Assembly: GCF_019966545.1 (NCBI RefSeq)
Contig: NZ_JAIMIC010000006.1
Span: 186,001 to 250,000 of the forward strand
DNA: 64,000 nucleotides
Reading direction: 5' to 3'
Origin: Heliomarina baculiformis
Lineage (GTDB): Bacteria > Pseudomonadota > Alphaproteobacteria > Rhodobacterales > Rhodobacteraceae
Part shown: piece by piece, positions 43,571 through 52,902 of the stretch
Numbering within the stretch: position 1 is the first letter of the stretch
Layout of the letters: each line of letters starts with the position of its first letter
Notes under the pieces: model-generated
The model's input: the letters and a program-made list of their open reading frames with translations, nothing else
Told to the model about the DNA's origin: nothing
The model's database searches: none
Translations under genes and position numbers: made by a program

Positions 43571-44359
43571 TCAGAGATCGAATGTCGCGAAGACGGGTGC
43601 ATGGTCACTGGGCTGCTCCCAGCCACGTGCGTCACGCAGGATCCGGCTGGAATGCGCCGCATTTGAGATATCCGGTGTTGCCCAGATGTGATCCAGCCGG
43701 CGGCCCTTGTCCGCTGCCGACCAATCCTTTGCCCGGTAGGACCACCAGGAATAGAGCAAGCCTTCGGGAATATCCTGACGGGTAATGTCGACCCAGTTGC
43801 CTGCCTCCTGCGCCGCGCCCAGATGCTCGACCTCTATCGGCGTGTGGCTCACGATCTTCAGAAGCTGCTTGTGGTTCCAGACGTCGTCCTCACGCGGGGC
43901 GATGTTGAGATCACCCACAAGGATGGACTTCTTTGGATTGTCGGAATGGAACGCGTCGCGCATCTCGGTCAGGTAGTCGAGTTTCTGGCCGAATTTCTCG
44001 TTAATCTCCCGGTCGGGCTTGTCGCCACCGGCAGGGACGTAAAAATTGTGGAGTGTGACTCCGTTTTCGAGCTGCCCGGCAATGTGTCGCGCATGCCCAA
44101 GCGAGGCGTAATCGTTGGCTGCGACCTCACGGATCGGCAAACGCGAGAAGATCGCGACACCGTTATAACCCTTTTGCCCGCGCCCGATCACATGGGTATA
44201 GCCAAGCGCCTTGAGCCCCTCGAGAGGGATCTTTTCCATCGGCGATTTGCATTCCTGAAGACACAGGACGTCCGGCTTCTCCTCGGACAGCAACTTAAGA
44301 ACAAGCGGCTCTCGCAGCCGGACCGAATTGATGTTCCAGGTGGCAAGCGTAAAGGACAT
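43571..44359 (-). CDS. xth: Exodeoxyribonuclease III (AP endonuclease)
   Basis: A 262-residue metal-dependent endonuclease/exonuclease/phosphatase-family enzyme that cuts at abasic sites in base-excision repair. LATWNINSVRLR contains the Asn and CLQECK the metal-binding Glu. LVGDLNIAPREDD and the C-terminal SDHAPVFATF (catalytic Asp-His) complete the site. ATG 44359 lies 7 bp after GGAG. It forms its own unit downstream of a gene-free stretch and precedes the CnoX cluster. Confidence 0.95.
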   Translation of the reverse strand: MSFTLATWNINSVRLREPLVLKLLSEEKPDVLCLQECKSPMEKIPLEGLKALGYTHVIGRGQKGYNGVAIFSRLPIREVAANDYASLGHARHIAGQLENGVTLHNFYVPAGGDKPDREINEKFGQKLDYLTEMRDAFHSDNPKKSILVGDLNIAPREDDVWNHKQLLKIVSHTPIEVEHLGAAQEAGNWVDITRQDIPEGLLYSWWSYRAKDWSAADKGRRLDHIWATPDISNAAHSSRILRDARGWEQPSDHAPVFATFDL

Positions 44360-44472
44360 GAGCAATCTCCGATTTCGGTGTCGGCGACCCTAGGGGAGTT
44401 CGCCGGGCAGCGAAACCCGAATGCTGACCAAATCAGTCAGTCGAAAGGCCGGCAGGTCCGGAAAATAAAAAA

Positions 44473-44493
44473 GGCCGGGCACTAGGCCCGGCC
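44473..44493 (-). terminator. Terminator of the OmpR-type response regulator gene
   Basis: GGCCGGGC and GCCCGGCC form a perfect 8-bp stem with a 5-base loop. Read on the minus strand it is followed by TTTTTTATTTT, a good termination tract. It lies 113 bp beyond the response-regulator stop codon. Confidence 0.85.
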
Positions 44494-44605
44494 AGTCCAA
44501 CAGGGAGGTGCATATCGTAACCCGGATATGCGCGGGATATCTAAAACTACCATAATCACCATTTAAGTTCTGTGAACAGAATTACGCAACCTGAGATTGA
44601 AGAAA

Positions 44606-45292
44606 TTATGCAACCAATCGATATCCGCCGCTTTCTGTTACCAATAAACGCGCATTTGAAGGATCTGGTTCGATTTTTTGTCTAAGCCGATAGATATGCG
44701 TTTCCAGCGTATGTGTCGTTACCCCGGCATTGTATCCCCAGACTTCGTGCAAGAGCACTTCTCGCGCCACGACACCTTCGGTGGAGCGGTACAAGAACTT
44801 GAGAATATTGGTTTCTTTCTCCGTCAGGCGAATCTTGCGATCATCTTGGGTGATCAGCATCTTCATGGCCGGTTTGAAAGTATACGGCCCTAATTGAAAT
44901 ACCGCATCTTCCGATTGTTCATGCTGCCGAAGCTGCGCGCGAATTCTTGCCAGCAATACGGGGAACTTGAATGGTTTTGTGACATAATCATTCGCACCGG
45001 CATCCAGTCCCAGGATCGTATCCGAGTCACTGTCGTGGCCAGTTAGCATCAAAATCGGAGATTTTACGCCTTGTTTGCGCATTCTTTTGCACAATTCACG
45101 CCCATCCGTATCAGGCAATCCGACATCGAGAATCACCAGATCGAATAGCTCTTCGCGAGTTCGTTCCATCGCACTTGCGCCGTCGGCGGCTTCGAACACG
45201 TCGAAATCCTCGGTCATGTCGAGTTGTTCGCTCAGCGCCTCACGCAAATCGTCATCGTCGTCTACCAGCAAAATCTTTTTGAGCTGCGCCAT
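44606..45292 (-). CDS. OmpR/PhoB-family response regulator
   Basis: A 228-residue two-domain regulator. The receiver domain carries the acidic cluster DDDDD (11-15), the phosphoacceptor Asp in LVILDVGLPD (D56) and Lys in YVTKPFKFP. The C-terminal winged helix includes EKETNILKFLYRSTEGVVAR and TLETHIYRLRQKIE. The start is ATG 45292, with AGGAG upstream. No histidine kinase gene is adjacent, so its partner is unknown. It is divergent from ribA, and the 160-bp shared region contains repeated TTTCAC-like elements. Confidence 0.93.
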   Translation of the reverse strand: MAQLKKILLVDDDDDLREALSEQLDMTEDFDVFEAADGASAMERTREELFDLVILDVGLPDTDGRELCKRMRKQGVKSPILMLTGHDSDSDTILGLDAGANDYVTKPFKFPVLLARIRAQLRQHEQSEDAVFQLGPYTFKPAMKMLITQDDRKIRLTEKETNILKFLYRSTEGVVAREVLLHEVWGYNAGVTTHTLETHIYRLRQKIEPDPSNARLLVTESGGYRLVA

Positions 45293-45453
45293 GAATATTT
45301 CTCCTGTGCTGGTAAACGAAATGTGTCGACCGGGTGGGGAAGACAAGTTTTGCTTCAATTCTTTCACGCTCACGTGTGCATTTCGTGCGAATTGTTTCAC
45401 ATTGACAGAAAGAAGGCTTAGGTAAGTCTCGGACTTCAGCAAGGACAGTGGTC

Positions 45454-46545
45454 ATGAGCTTCGCGCCGCACATCTCGGAACTTCTGGCGCGCGCAAGGGC
45501 CGATCTGCGTATGGGCCTGCCCATTGTGCTCAACGGCAGCGATGGGGCGATCCTTGCCATATCCGCCGAAGTTCTGACAGCGGAACGCCTTACGGATCTG
45601 CGGGAACTGGACAGTGAAGCGACGCTTGCTATTACTGCGCGGCGGGCCGAAACATTGAAGGCGAGACCTTACGATGGCGACCTTGCCCGCGTGATCCTGC
45701 CCCAAGATGCCGATCTGGCCTGGATCGAATCTGTCGCGAACCCGGCCGACGATCTGCGCATGCCCCTAAAGGGACCGCTCGTGTCGGCGCGCAGCGGCAA
45801 CGCGGATCTGCACCGTCTCGCGATCAAGATGGCCAAGTCGGCCCGGCTGCTGCCCGCCGCCGTCACAGTGGAATTGCCGCGCGGGCAGGAATTCGCGGCC
45901 CGTCACGGGTTGACCCTTATCGAACATGCCGATGCTGCGCCTCACCTCTTGCAACCCGGCACCCTGCACGAAGTGGTCAGTGCCCGGTTGCCAATTGAAG
46001 TGTCTGAGGCAAGCCGGCTGTACATTTATCGGCCAGATGACGGCGGCGAAGAGCATTATGCCATCGAAATCGGCCGTCCGGACCGGGCAAAACCGGTTCT
46101 TGCCCGCCTTCATTCAGCCTGTTTCACCGGCGATGTCATGGGATCGCTGAAGTGCGATTGCGGGCCACAGTTGCGCGGGGCGCTCGCCCAGATGGGTGCT
46201 GAGGGCACCGGTGTGCTGCTGTACCTCAACCAGGAGGGGCGTGGCATCGGACTTGCCAACAAGATGCGCGCCTACTCTTTGCAGGATCAGGGTTTTGACA
46301 CGGTCGAGGCCAATCACCGCCTTGGCTTTGAGGACGACGAACGTGATTTCCGGCTTGGGTCGGATATCCTCAAGAAAATGGGTTTCAGTTCTGTCCGGCT
46401 CCTGACAAACAACCCCAACAAACTGGCGATGATGATGAAGAACGGCGTGCATGTGGCCGAGCGCGTGCCCCTGAAGGTTGGCGAAACCGCCTTCAACAAA
46501 GGATATCTTGCCACAAAAGCGCGCAAATCGGGCCACCTCTTATGA
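45454..46545 (+). CDS. ribA: GTP cyclohydrolase II with a degenerate RibB-like N-terminal domain
   Basis: 363 residues, against ~200 for a simple RibA. The C-terminal half is a complete GTP cyclohydrolase II, the first step of riboflavin synthesis. The zinc Cys lie in HSACFTGDVMGSLKCDCG, and QEGRGIGLANKMRAY and GFEDDERDF follow. The N-terminal ~165 residues keep the rough order of 3,4-DHBP synthase (ARADLRMGLPIVL, KMAKSARLLPAAVTVEL). They lack that enzyme's acidic DREDEGD-type site, so this half is probably inactive. ATG 45454 follows AAGGA. It overlaps the next gene by 4 bp. Confidence 0.93.
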   Translation: MSFAPHISELLARARADLRMGLPIVLNGSDGAILAISAEVLTAERLTDLRELDSEATLAITARRAETLKARPYDGDLARVILPQDADLAWIESVANPADDLRMPLKGPLVSARSGNADLHRLAIKMAKSARLLPAAVTVELPRGQEFAARHGLTLIEHADAAPHLLQPGTLHEVVSARLPIEVSEASRLYIYRPDDGGEEHYAIEIGRPDRAKPVLARLHSACFTGDVMGSLKCDCGPQLRGALAQMGAEGTGVLLYLNQEGRGIGLANKMRAYSLQDQGFDTVEANHRLGFEDDERDFRLGSDILKKMGFSSVRLLTNNPNKLAMMMKNGVHVAERVPLKVGETAFNKGYLATKARKSGHLL

Positions 46546-47036
46546 GTCGTGATGATCTTGTTCTGACGCCGCTGGGGCTCAGATTTGGCAACCAACGCTA
46601 CCCCTGTTCTATCGGCCGGCGCGGAGTCACGGAAAGCAAACGCGAAGGCGATGGCGCAACACCGCGCGGCATTCATCGTATCGTCGGCATGCTGTACCGT
46701 CCGGACCGCCTCGCGCGCCCCGCAGACTGGGCGGTCCCAATCCATCCCGGCGATCTCTGGTCTGACGACGTACAGGATCCCGAATACAATCTGCAGGTCC
46801 GTGTACCGCATCACTTTAGCCACGAGCGGTTGCGCCGCTCAGACCCGCTGTATGACATCGTGCTGGTGACAGACTGGAACTGGCCTCATGCAAAACCAGG
46901 CCGGGGATCTGCCATTTTCATTCACCAGTGGCGGCGCCCGGGTTACCCGACCGAAGGCTGCATCGCGTTGCGACGGGACCATCTGGCAACGATATGCGCC
47001 CATTTGGTGCCGGGAACGCGTCTGATCGTACCTTAG
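46542..47036 (+). CDS. L,D-transpeptidase (YkuD) family protein
   Basis: A 164-residue YkuD-domain protein. The catalytic motif is visible as AIFIHQWRRPGYPTEGCIAL, with His128 and nucleophile Cys140; the second His of the usual SHGC is replaced by Glu. There is no signal peptide, so either export is non-classical or the enzyme acts elsewhere; this group of short YkuD proteins is common in alphaproteobacteria. The ATG overlaps the ribA stop codon (ATGA). Cross-linking or remodelling of peptidoglycan is the family role. Confidence 0.85.
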   Translation: MSRDDLVLTPLGLRFGNQRYPCSIGRRGVTESKREGDGATPRGIHRIVGMLYRPDRLARPADWAVPIHPGDLWSDDVQDPEYNLQVRVPHHFSHERLRRSDPLYDIVLVTDWNWPHAKPGRGSAIFIHQWRRPGYPTEGCIALRRDHLATICAHLVPGTRLIVP

Positions 47037-47686
47037 GTGTAATCCCTTTCACCGAAGATTGCCGAACCGACCCGCACATGTGTCGCACCCTGCGCAATGG
47101 CAGATTCGAAATCGCCGCTCATTCCCATCGAAAGACCGCTCAAACCGTTGCGCTCCGCGATTTTTGCCAGCAGTGCAAAGTGGAGAGATGGCTCTTCATC
47201 GACAGGCGGAATGCACATCAGCCCGGCAACCGGAAGATCGAGGCCACGGCATTCCGCAACGAAAGCATCCGCATCGCGCGGCATGACGCCTGCTTTCTGT
47301 TCTTCTTCGCCGGTGTTGACCTGTATGAACAGGTCGGGGCACTTGCCCATATCTTGCGCCAGACGCGCAATCGTCTTTGCCAGCTTGGGTCGATCCAAAG
47401 AATGAATAACTTCGGCAAGCTCCATCGCCTGACGGGCCTTGTTCGTTTGCAAAGGGCCGATCAGGTGCAGCGTGATTCCATCGAACTGTTCGCGAAACGC
47501 TGGCCATTTGCCCGCCGCTTCCTGCACTTTGTTTTCGCCGAATTGCCGGTGGCCCTGTTCCAGCACCGCACGCACCCGCTCATCCGGTTGAACCTTTGAC
47601 ACGGCGATCAGGTTGACAGAACCGACCTCGCGGCCCGCTTTTTCCTCGGCCGCGCGGATACGGGTCTGGATTTCTTCAAGGGACAT
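47033..47686 (-). CDS. YggS/PLPBP-family pyridoxal-phosphate homeostasis protein
   Basis: 217 residues, a single TIM-barrel PLP protein. The cofactor Lys is in LIAVSKVQP (K31). FGENKVQEA, HLIGPLQTNKARQAM, and the phosphate-binding end GLSMGMSGDFESAIAQGATH are nearly consensus. Family members have no proven catalysis and balance PLP and amino-acid pools. The start is ATG 47686 (MSLEEIQTR), supported by the terminator at 47747-47768 that separates it from the porin gene. It converges on the transpeptidase gene with overlapping stops. Confidence 0.95.
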   Translation of the reverse strand: MSLEEIQTRIRAAEEKAGREVGSVNLIAVSKVQPDERVRAVLEQGHRQFGENKVQEAAGKWPAFREQFDGITLHLIGPLQTNKARQAMELAEVIHSLDRPKLAKTIARLAQDMGKCPDLFIQVNTGEEEQKAGVMPRDADAFVAECRGLDLPVAGLMCIPPVDEEPSLHFALLAKIAERNGLSGLSMGMSGDFESAIAQGATHVRVGSAIFGERDYT

Positions 47687-47746
47687 GACGCCACCCATTC
47701 TTGTTCGTCTTACTGCAGACAAACACCAGTATGGCGCAAAAGAAAA

Positions 47747-47768
47747 GGGCGGGTCCAAAGACCCGCCC
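47747..47768 (-). terminator. Terminator of the porin gene
   Basis: GGGCGGGTC and GACCCGCCC form a perfect 9-bp stem with a 4-base loop. On the minus strand it is followed by TTTTCTTTT. It lies 28 bp after the porin stop codon. Confidence 0.92.
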
Positions 47769-47796
47769 AAATCACGTCAAGCGTGATGACCGCAGC

Positions 47797-48819
47797 TTAG
47801 AAGCTGAAGTACACACCAGCCTGAACTTGGGTCTGGTCGTTCGAGGAACGAACCGCGCCTGCTTCGAAGGAAGCGCCGCCACCCAGGTCGTAGGAGTAGT
47901 GGATACCGTAGGATTCACCTTCGCCACCGAGATCGCCAGCGTTTGCTACGCTGTTGTCACGGTTGTCACGGCCCTGAGCGATCGCGCCAGCATCGGCTTG
48001 ATCTTCCGAAGTCACGAACAGCAGGATGTTCGACGCTGCGCCGATATCCATGTTGCCGTAGAGGCCGAATTTGTCGATGCCGTCGTTGTCGGCATAGGCC
48101 AGACGAACGCCGAAGGCGCCGATGTCACCGTAGACAGCCAGAACGGCTTTGTCTTCGCCGATGATGTCGGAGTCTTGAGCAGCAGCTGCAACAGTCCAGT
48201 CGCCGAAGCTGTAAGCAACGTTCACAGCGATACGGTCAACAGAGGTCGGGCCGTTGTCGGTCGAGTAGGAAACGTGACCCGAGAAGGCACCTGCGGAGTA
48301 CAGGACTTCGATGCCGTTTGCACCAGCGCCGGACGAGGAGTACGCATCCCAGTCGAAGAAGGTGTTGTTGACGTTGGTCACGAGGCTGTGGAAGCCAGCG
48401 CCGTCGATACCGATACCTGCGGTACGGGTTTCGAGGTACAGGCCGGACATGTTTTCGATCGCGCCGATGATGTTACCAACACCCAGCGTGAAGCCGCCGT
48501 AGGTCGCGTAGAAACGTGCGCCGTTGAAGTTCGCGCCGCCAGGATTGTTGTCACGGCTTTCAGCCTGTGCACGGAAGCGAGCACCCAGGGTCACGCCACC
48601 GTCGGTTTCGGTCGACATGTCGAACTGCAGACGCAGACGGCTGGTGATGTTGGTGGTGCTAACGCCGTTTGCGGGCAGGCCAGCGCCGTTGGTGCCGGTG
48701 CGCTCGTTGCGGTCGTTGTAATCAAGACCAAAACGGCCGTAACCGCTGATCCGGACGTCGGCTGCTGCCATGCTCGCTGCGGCGATCATTGCAGTCGACA
48801 GGAAGAGAACCTTTTTCAT
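47797..48819 (-). CDS. Rhodobacter-type general porin
   Basis: A 340-residue outer-membrane protein with a signal peptide (MKKVLFLSTAMIAAASMAAA). The mature start DVRISGYGRFGLDYNDRN opens a 16-strand beta barrel. Alternating amphipathic strands recur (RLRLQFDMSTETDGGVTLGA, FYATYGGFTLGVGN, FGVRLAYADN). It ends in the aromatic BamA-recognised strand QVQAGVYFSF. It forms trimeric, weakly selective diffusion pores. Codon usage is strongly biased to preferred codons, as expected for an abundant protein. It is a monocistronic unit with a strong terminator. Confidence 0.95.
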   Translation of the reverse strand: MKKVLFLSTAMIAAASMAAADVRISGYGRFGLDYNDRNERTGTNGAGLPANGVSTTNITSRLRLQFDMSTETDGGVTLGARFRAQAESRDNNPGGANFNGARFYATYGGFTLGVGNIIGAIENMSGLYLETRTAGIGIDGAGFHSLVTNVNNTFFDWDAYSSSGAGANGIEVLYSAGAFSGHVSYSTDNGPTSVDRIAVNVAYSFGDWTVAAAAQDSDIIGEDKAVLAVYGDIGAFGVRLAYADNDGIDKFGLYGNMDIGAASNILLFVTSEDQADAGAIAQGRDNRDNSVANAGDLGGEGESYGIHYSYDLGGGASFEAGAVRSSNDQTQVQAGVYFSF

Positions 48820-49140
48820 CGTTGTTTTCCCTCGGTTTCAAATCATACGCCCAAACCAGAGAATCTGGCGTGGTATGCAGTGGGGTTTCGCTCTTTAGGG
48901 GTCATTTTGGCAAGAGCCGCGAAACCCAATGCGGCAAAGTCGTGGCGGATGGTGCAGCTTTGCCACAGTTTCCCCGACCCCCGGATTACACTGGCGGATC
49001 TCCGCAAAATCGCCTGAAATATAAAGGTTCGTCTGGCCCCGGACATGGATTCGCGCTGGATCATTCGCAGCCACATTGGTCTTGCTCCCCGACACTTGCT
49101 TGGGTAGGACTTTCGCCAAAGGCATTGTCGGGACTGGAAT
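48820..49140. other. Intergenic region between divergent porin and lipoprotein genes
   Basis: About 320 bp that must hold the promoters for both the porin (minus) and the DUF3576 lipoprotein (plus). An AT-rich patch at 49017-49027 (AAATATAAAGG) could be a minus-strand -10 region. I cannot assign either promoter with confidence and see no gene. Confidence 0.45.
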
Positions 49141-49647
49141 ATGACGTTTAACCGCCCTTTAAAGGCTACCCTGATTCTCGCGCTTTGCGCCGGGCTTGCA
49201 GCATGTGGCGGCAACCGGTCGCGCGGCGTTTCGACGACGGCAGCCAATTCCGCGCCTCCGGGTGGTGTAGAGCTCGGACGCGAAGGCAATGTGGAAACTT
49301 ACGCCAAGTCTTCGATCTGGGATGTATTCGGTCCTGACTCGGGTGACCAGACTGTAAACGTGAACCGTTATATCTGGGCCGCGTCCCTCGACGTCTTGAA
49401 TTTCCTTCCGGTTCAATCAGTTGACCCATTCACCGGTGTCATCATCACCGGCTACGGCACCCCGCCGGGCGGCGGACGTTCCTACCGCGCGACCGTTCAC
49501 GTTCGCGACCCCGCGCTTGATGCGCGCTCGCTGAACCTTTCGCTACAAAGCCGGAACGGCGCCGTCAGCCCAGCAACGACTCGCGCCGTCGAAGACGCCA
49601 TTCTGGCCCGGGCGCGGCAGTTGCGCATCCGCGACCGGAAGTTGTAA
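49141..49647 (+). CDS. DUF3576 lipoprotein
   Basis: A 168-residue lipoprotein with signal peptide MTFNRPLKATLILALCAGLA and lipobox LAAC. The mature DUF3576 domain includes SIWDVFGPDSGDQTVNVNRY, then IWAASLDVLNFLP and DPFTGVIITGYGTPPGGGRS. The family is found upstream of leuS-lptE in alphaproteobacteria, and envelope assembly is a reasonable but unproven setting. It ends before a terminator, so it is transcribed separately from leuS. Confidence 0.92.
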   Translation: MTFNRPLKATLILALCAGLAACGGNRSRGVSTTAANSAPPGGVELGREGNVETYAKSSIWDVFGPDSGDQTVNVNRYIWAASLDVLNFLPVQSVDPFTGVIITGYGTPPGGGRSYRATVHVRDPALDARSLNLSLQSRNGAVSPATTRAVEDAILARARQLRIRDRKL

Positions 49648-49706
49648 GGCGACGGAAACCATGACGCGCTAGGGTCTGGCCACCTAAAGCGCCAGCGATT
49701 ATTACC

Positions 49707-49731
49707 ACGCCGGGTTCCAGCCCGGCGTTTT
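49707..49731 (+). terminator. Terminator of the DUF3576 lipoprotein gene
   Basis: ACGCCGGG and CCCGGCGT form a perfect 8-bp stem with a 6-base loop, followed by TTT. It ends about 20 bp before the leuS start codon. Confidence 0.85.
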
Positions 49732-49751
49732 CACTTGAGGGACTACACGGC

Positions 49752-52430
49752 ATGTCGCGATATTCGCCTGCGGAAATCGAAGCTAAATGGCAAAGCGCCT
49801 GGGAAGAATCCGGCATTTTCAAGGCACAGCGCGATGCCGCGCGCCCCAAATACTATGTGCTCGAGATGTTCCCCTATCCGTCTGGCCGAATCCATATGGG
49901 TCACGTGCGCAATTACACGATGGGCGACGTGATCGCGCGCTACAAGGCGCTGACCGGACATAATGTACTGCACCCGATGGGATGGGACGCCTTCGGGATG
50001 CCGGCCGAAAACGCCGCGATGGCCACGGGCGGTCATCCCAAGGAATGGACCTACAACAACATCGCCGAAATGCGGGCCCAGATGAAACCTCTGGGCCTCT
50101 CCATCGACTGGAGCCGCGAATTCGCGACCTGCGATCCTGATTATTACGGTCAGCAGCAGGCGCTGTTCCTCGACATGCTCGACGCCGGACTGGTCGACCG
50201 CAAGAACGCTGTCGTGAACTGGGATCCGGTCGACATGACCGTTCTGGCGAACGAACAGGTAATCGATGGCAAAGGCTGGCGCTCGGGGGCGGAGGTCGAA
50301 CGGCGCGAACTGACTCAATGGTTCTTCAAGATTTCCTCGATGGCAGGCGACCTGCTCGAATCGCTGGATGATCTGGAGAACTGGCCTGCCAAGGTTCGCC
50401 TGATGCAGGAAAACTGGATCGGTCAGTCCCGAGGTCTCCAATTCTCTTTTGATATGGTACAGAACGGTTTTGACCCGGTCACCGTTTACACGACGCGCCC
50501 CGACACGCTGATGGGCGCTTCCTTTGTCGGCATCTCACCCGATCACCCGCTGGCGCGCAAACTTGCCGCCGAACGCCCTGAGATCGCCGATTTCCGCCAG
50601 CTTTGCCAAAAGGGGGGCACCACGGCGGAAGAGCTGGAGACCGCTGAAAAGCTGGGGTTTGACACCGGCCTCACGGTTCGCCACCCTCTTGACCCCAATT
50701 GGGAACTTCCGGTCTGGATCGCCAATTTCATCCTGATGGATTACGGCACCGGCGCGATTTTCGGCTGCCCCGCCCATGACCAGCGCGATCTCGATTTCTG
50801 CCGTAAATACGATCTGCCCGTCGTCGCGACCTTTATGCCAGAAGATTGCGAAACAGCGCCCGACACCATGCCTGACGCCGATTTCGCCAGTGACTGCATC
50901 GCCAAGGTCAAAGACGAGAGCGGAACGCATCGCTACTTCCGGATCGTCAAGACGGCCTTTGTACCGCCGAAAGACCAGGAGGTGAAATGGATCAACCACT
51001 TCGCCGGTCTCCAAGAGGCGACTGGCCAAGAGGCCATCGATACGACCATCACCTTTGCCGAAGAAAACGGCTGGGGCGAAGGCAAAACTCAATATCGTCT
51101 GCGCGACTGGGGCCTTTCCCGTCAGCGATACTGGGGCTGCCCAATTCCAGTGGTGCATTGTTCCGATTGCGGCGTGGTGCCTGAAAAGAAAGAAAACCTG
51201 CCGGTCGAACTTCCCGACGATGTCAGCTTTGACATCCCCGGCAACCCGCTCGACCGCCACCCGACATGGCGCGACGTGCCCTGCCCTTCCTGCGGTAAGC
51301 CCGCGAAACGCGAAACCGACACGATGGACACTTTCGTGGACAGTTCGTGGTACTACGCGCGCTTCACCTCGCCCCATGCGGACACGCCGACCTCGGCGGA
51401 AGACGCCGACTATTGGATGAATGTCGACCAGTATATCGGCGGCATTGAGCACGCGATTCTCCACCTGCTCTATTCGCGCTTCTTTGCCCGCGCGATGCAC
51501 ATCACCGGCCATCTGCCCGAGAAAAGCCGGGAGCCTTTCGATGCGCTTTTCACCCAAGGCATGGTTACGCATGAGATCTACCAGACCCGCGACGAAAAAG
51601 GCCGCCCGGTCTATCACCTGCCCGAGGACGTGACTGAAGGCAAACTAGCCGACGGCACCGAGGTTGAAATCATCCCGTCGGCCAAGATGTCGAAGTCCAA
51701 GAAAAACGTGGTCGACCCGGTCAATATCATCTCGGCCTATGGCGCGGACACTGCCCGCTGGTTCGTGCTCTCCGACAGCCCGCCGGAACGTGACGTGGAG
51801 TGGACCGCAGCAGGGGCCGAGGCGGCGCATAAATTCCTCGTCCGCGTCTGGCGCATGGCCCGCGATCTTGCGGATCAGCGCGATGAAGGGGTCGGCGAAC
51901 TCGACAAGTCGCTTCAGGACCTGATGGACTCTATGCAGCTCGGCCAGAACCCGCTGGACGATGAACTGCTGCGCACGACCCACAAGGCCATCGACGAAGT
52001 CACCAAGAGCATTGAAAGTTTTGGATTCAACGCGGCCATCGCGCGAATCTATACTTTCGTGAATACGATCAACAAGTCTCAGGCCTCCGCACGGGTCAAA
52101 TGGACCTCCCTGCGCGTGCTCGCCCAGCTCATGTCTCCGATGGTACCCCACCTCGCCGAGGAAATCTGGGCGATCCTCGGTGGCGAGGGTTTGCTCGCCA
52201 AAACTGCTTGGCCAACGCCTGACGACGCGATGATTCAGGACAACACTGTCACCCTGCCAATCCAGATCAACGGCAAGCGCCGCGCCGAAATCAGCGTTCC
52301 GACCGAAATGGGCAAAGAGGATGTTGAAAAACGCGTGCTCGAAGTCGATGCTGTAAAAAAAGCGCTTGAAGGGTCTGCGCCGAAAAAGATCATCGTCGTC
52401 CCCGGTCGTATCGTGAATGTCGTCATTTAA
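49752..52430 (+). CDS. leuS: Leucyl-tRNA synthetase
   Basis: An 892-residue class I synthetase charging tRNA-Leu. The HIGH motif appears as HMGH (48-51, in [15 protein letters not shown]), and KMSKS is exact at 645-649. The CP1 editing domain is inserted between them (e.g. [20 protein letters not shown]). A zinc-type CSDCG and CPSCG pair lies near residues 475-515. It starts with GAGG upstream and is the first gene of the leuS-lptE-holA operon. Confidence 0.98.
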   Translation: MSRYSPAEIEAKWQSAWEESGIFKAQRDAARPKYYVLEMFPYPSGRIHMGHVRNYTMGDVIARYKALTGHNVLHPMGWDAFGMPAENAAMATGGHPKEWTYNNIAEMRAQMKPLGLSIDWSREFATCDPDYYGQQQALFLDMLDAGLVDRKNAVVNWDPVDMTVLANEQVIDGKGWRSGAEVERRELTQWFFKISSMAGDLLESLDDLENWPAKVRLMQENWIGQSRGLQFSFDMVQNGFDPVTVYTTRPDTLMGASFVGISPDHPLARKLAAERPEIADFRQLCQKGGTTAEELETAEKLGFDTGLTVRHPLDPNWELPVWIANFILMDYGTGAIFGCPAHDQRDLDFCRKYDLPVVATFMPEDCETAPDTMPDADFASDCIAKVKDESGTHRYFRIVKTAFVPPKDQEVKWINHFAGLQEATGQEAIDTTITFAEENGWGEGKTQYRLRDWGLSRQRYWGCPIPVVHCSDCGVVPEKKENLPVELPDDVSFDIPGNPLDRHPTWRDVPCPSCGKPAKRETDTMDTFVDSSWYYARFTSPHADTPTSAEDADYWMNVDQYIGGIEHAILHLLYSRFFARAMHITGHLPEKSREPFDALFTQGMVTHEIYQTRDEKGRPVYHLPEDVTEGKLADGTEVEIIPSAKMSKSKKNVVDPVNIISAYGADTARWFVLSDSPPERDVEWTAAGAEAAHKFLVRVWRMARDLADQRDEGVGELDKSLQDLMDSMQLGQNPLDDELLRTTHKAIDEVTKSIESFGFNAAIARIYTFVNTINKSQASARVKWTSLRVLAQLMSPMVPHLAEEIWAILGGEGLLAKTAWPTPDDAMIQDNTVTLPIQINGKRRAEISVPTEMGKEDVEKRVLEVDAVKKALEGSAPKKIIVVPGRIVNVVI

Positions 52431-52902
52431 CCGCCGTTTCCTGCTTGCCCTGCCGCTGGCGCTCGCCGCCTGCGGCTTTACCCCGGTCTATGCGCCGGGG
52501 GGCACAGGTGCTGCGCTGCAGGGCAAGGTCACTATCGTCGCGCCCAAGTCCGAAGAAGGCTACCTGATCCTCCGGAATCTCGAAGAAAGGCTGGGCCGGG
52601 CACAGGCCAACGTCTATCGCCTGACCCTTGCACCGGTTTTAGAACGGCAAGGGCAGGCGATCACCGAGGCGGGCGAAATCACGCGGTTCAGCATCATCGG
52701 ACGGGTCAGCTATGAACTCAAGCTGGCTTCGGATGACAGTCTGCTGGCATCGGGAACGGTTCAGGACTTCGCCGGATATTCCGCCACAGGGTCGACCGTC
52801 GAAACGCTGGCCGCTGAATCTGACGCGCTTGACCGATTGATGAGCAGCCTCGCCGACCGTGTCACGGCACGGATCTATACGCTCGCGGACCTGCCGGGAT
52901 GA
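52417..52902 (+). CDS. lptE: LPS-assembly lipoprotein LptE
   Basis: A 161-residue lipoprotein (signal peptide, lipobox LALAACG, Cys19) of the LptE family, which plugs the LptD barrel and delivers lipopolysaccharide to the cell surface. [13 protein letters not shown], the beta-rich [20 protein letters not shown], and [20 protein letters not shown] fit the family. Its start overlaps leuS by 14 bp and its end overlaps holA by 4 bp, so all three are translationally coupled. Confidence 0.93.
   Translation: MSSFNRRFLLALPLALAACGFTPVYAPGGTGAALQGKVTIVAPKSEEGYLILRNLEERLGRAQANVYRLTLAPVLERQGQAITEAGEITRFSIIGRVSYELKLASDDSLLASGTVQDFAGYSATGSTVETLAAESDALDRLMSSLADRVTARIYTLADLPG

Noticed and set aside
44568-44581. 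TTCTGT-GA-ACAGAA palindrome as a possible SOS (LexA) box
   Set aside because: It does not match the alphaproteobacterial direct repeat GTTC-N7-GTTC, and it lies downstream of the response-regulator stop codon with no gene reading away from it at promoter distance.
45362-45400. Three TTTCAC/TTTCGT repeats in the response regulator-ribA region as OmpR-type direct repeats
   Set aside because: The repeat spacing (19 and 14 bp) is irregular and does not fit the ~11-bp phasing of OmpR/PhoB tandem sites; kept only as a note in the regulator entry.
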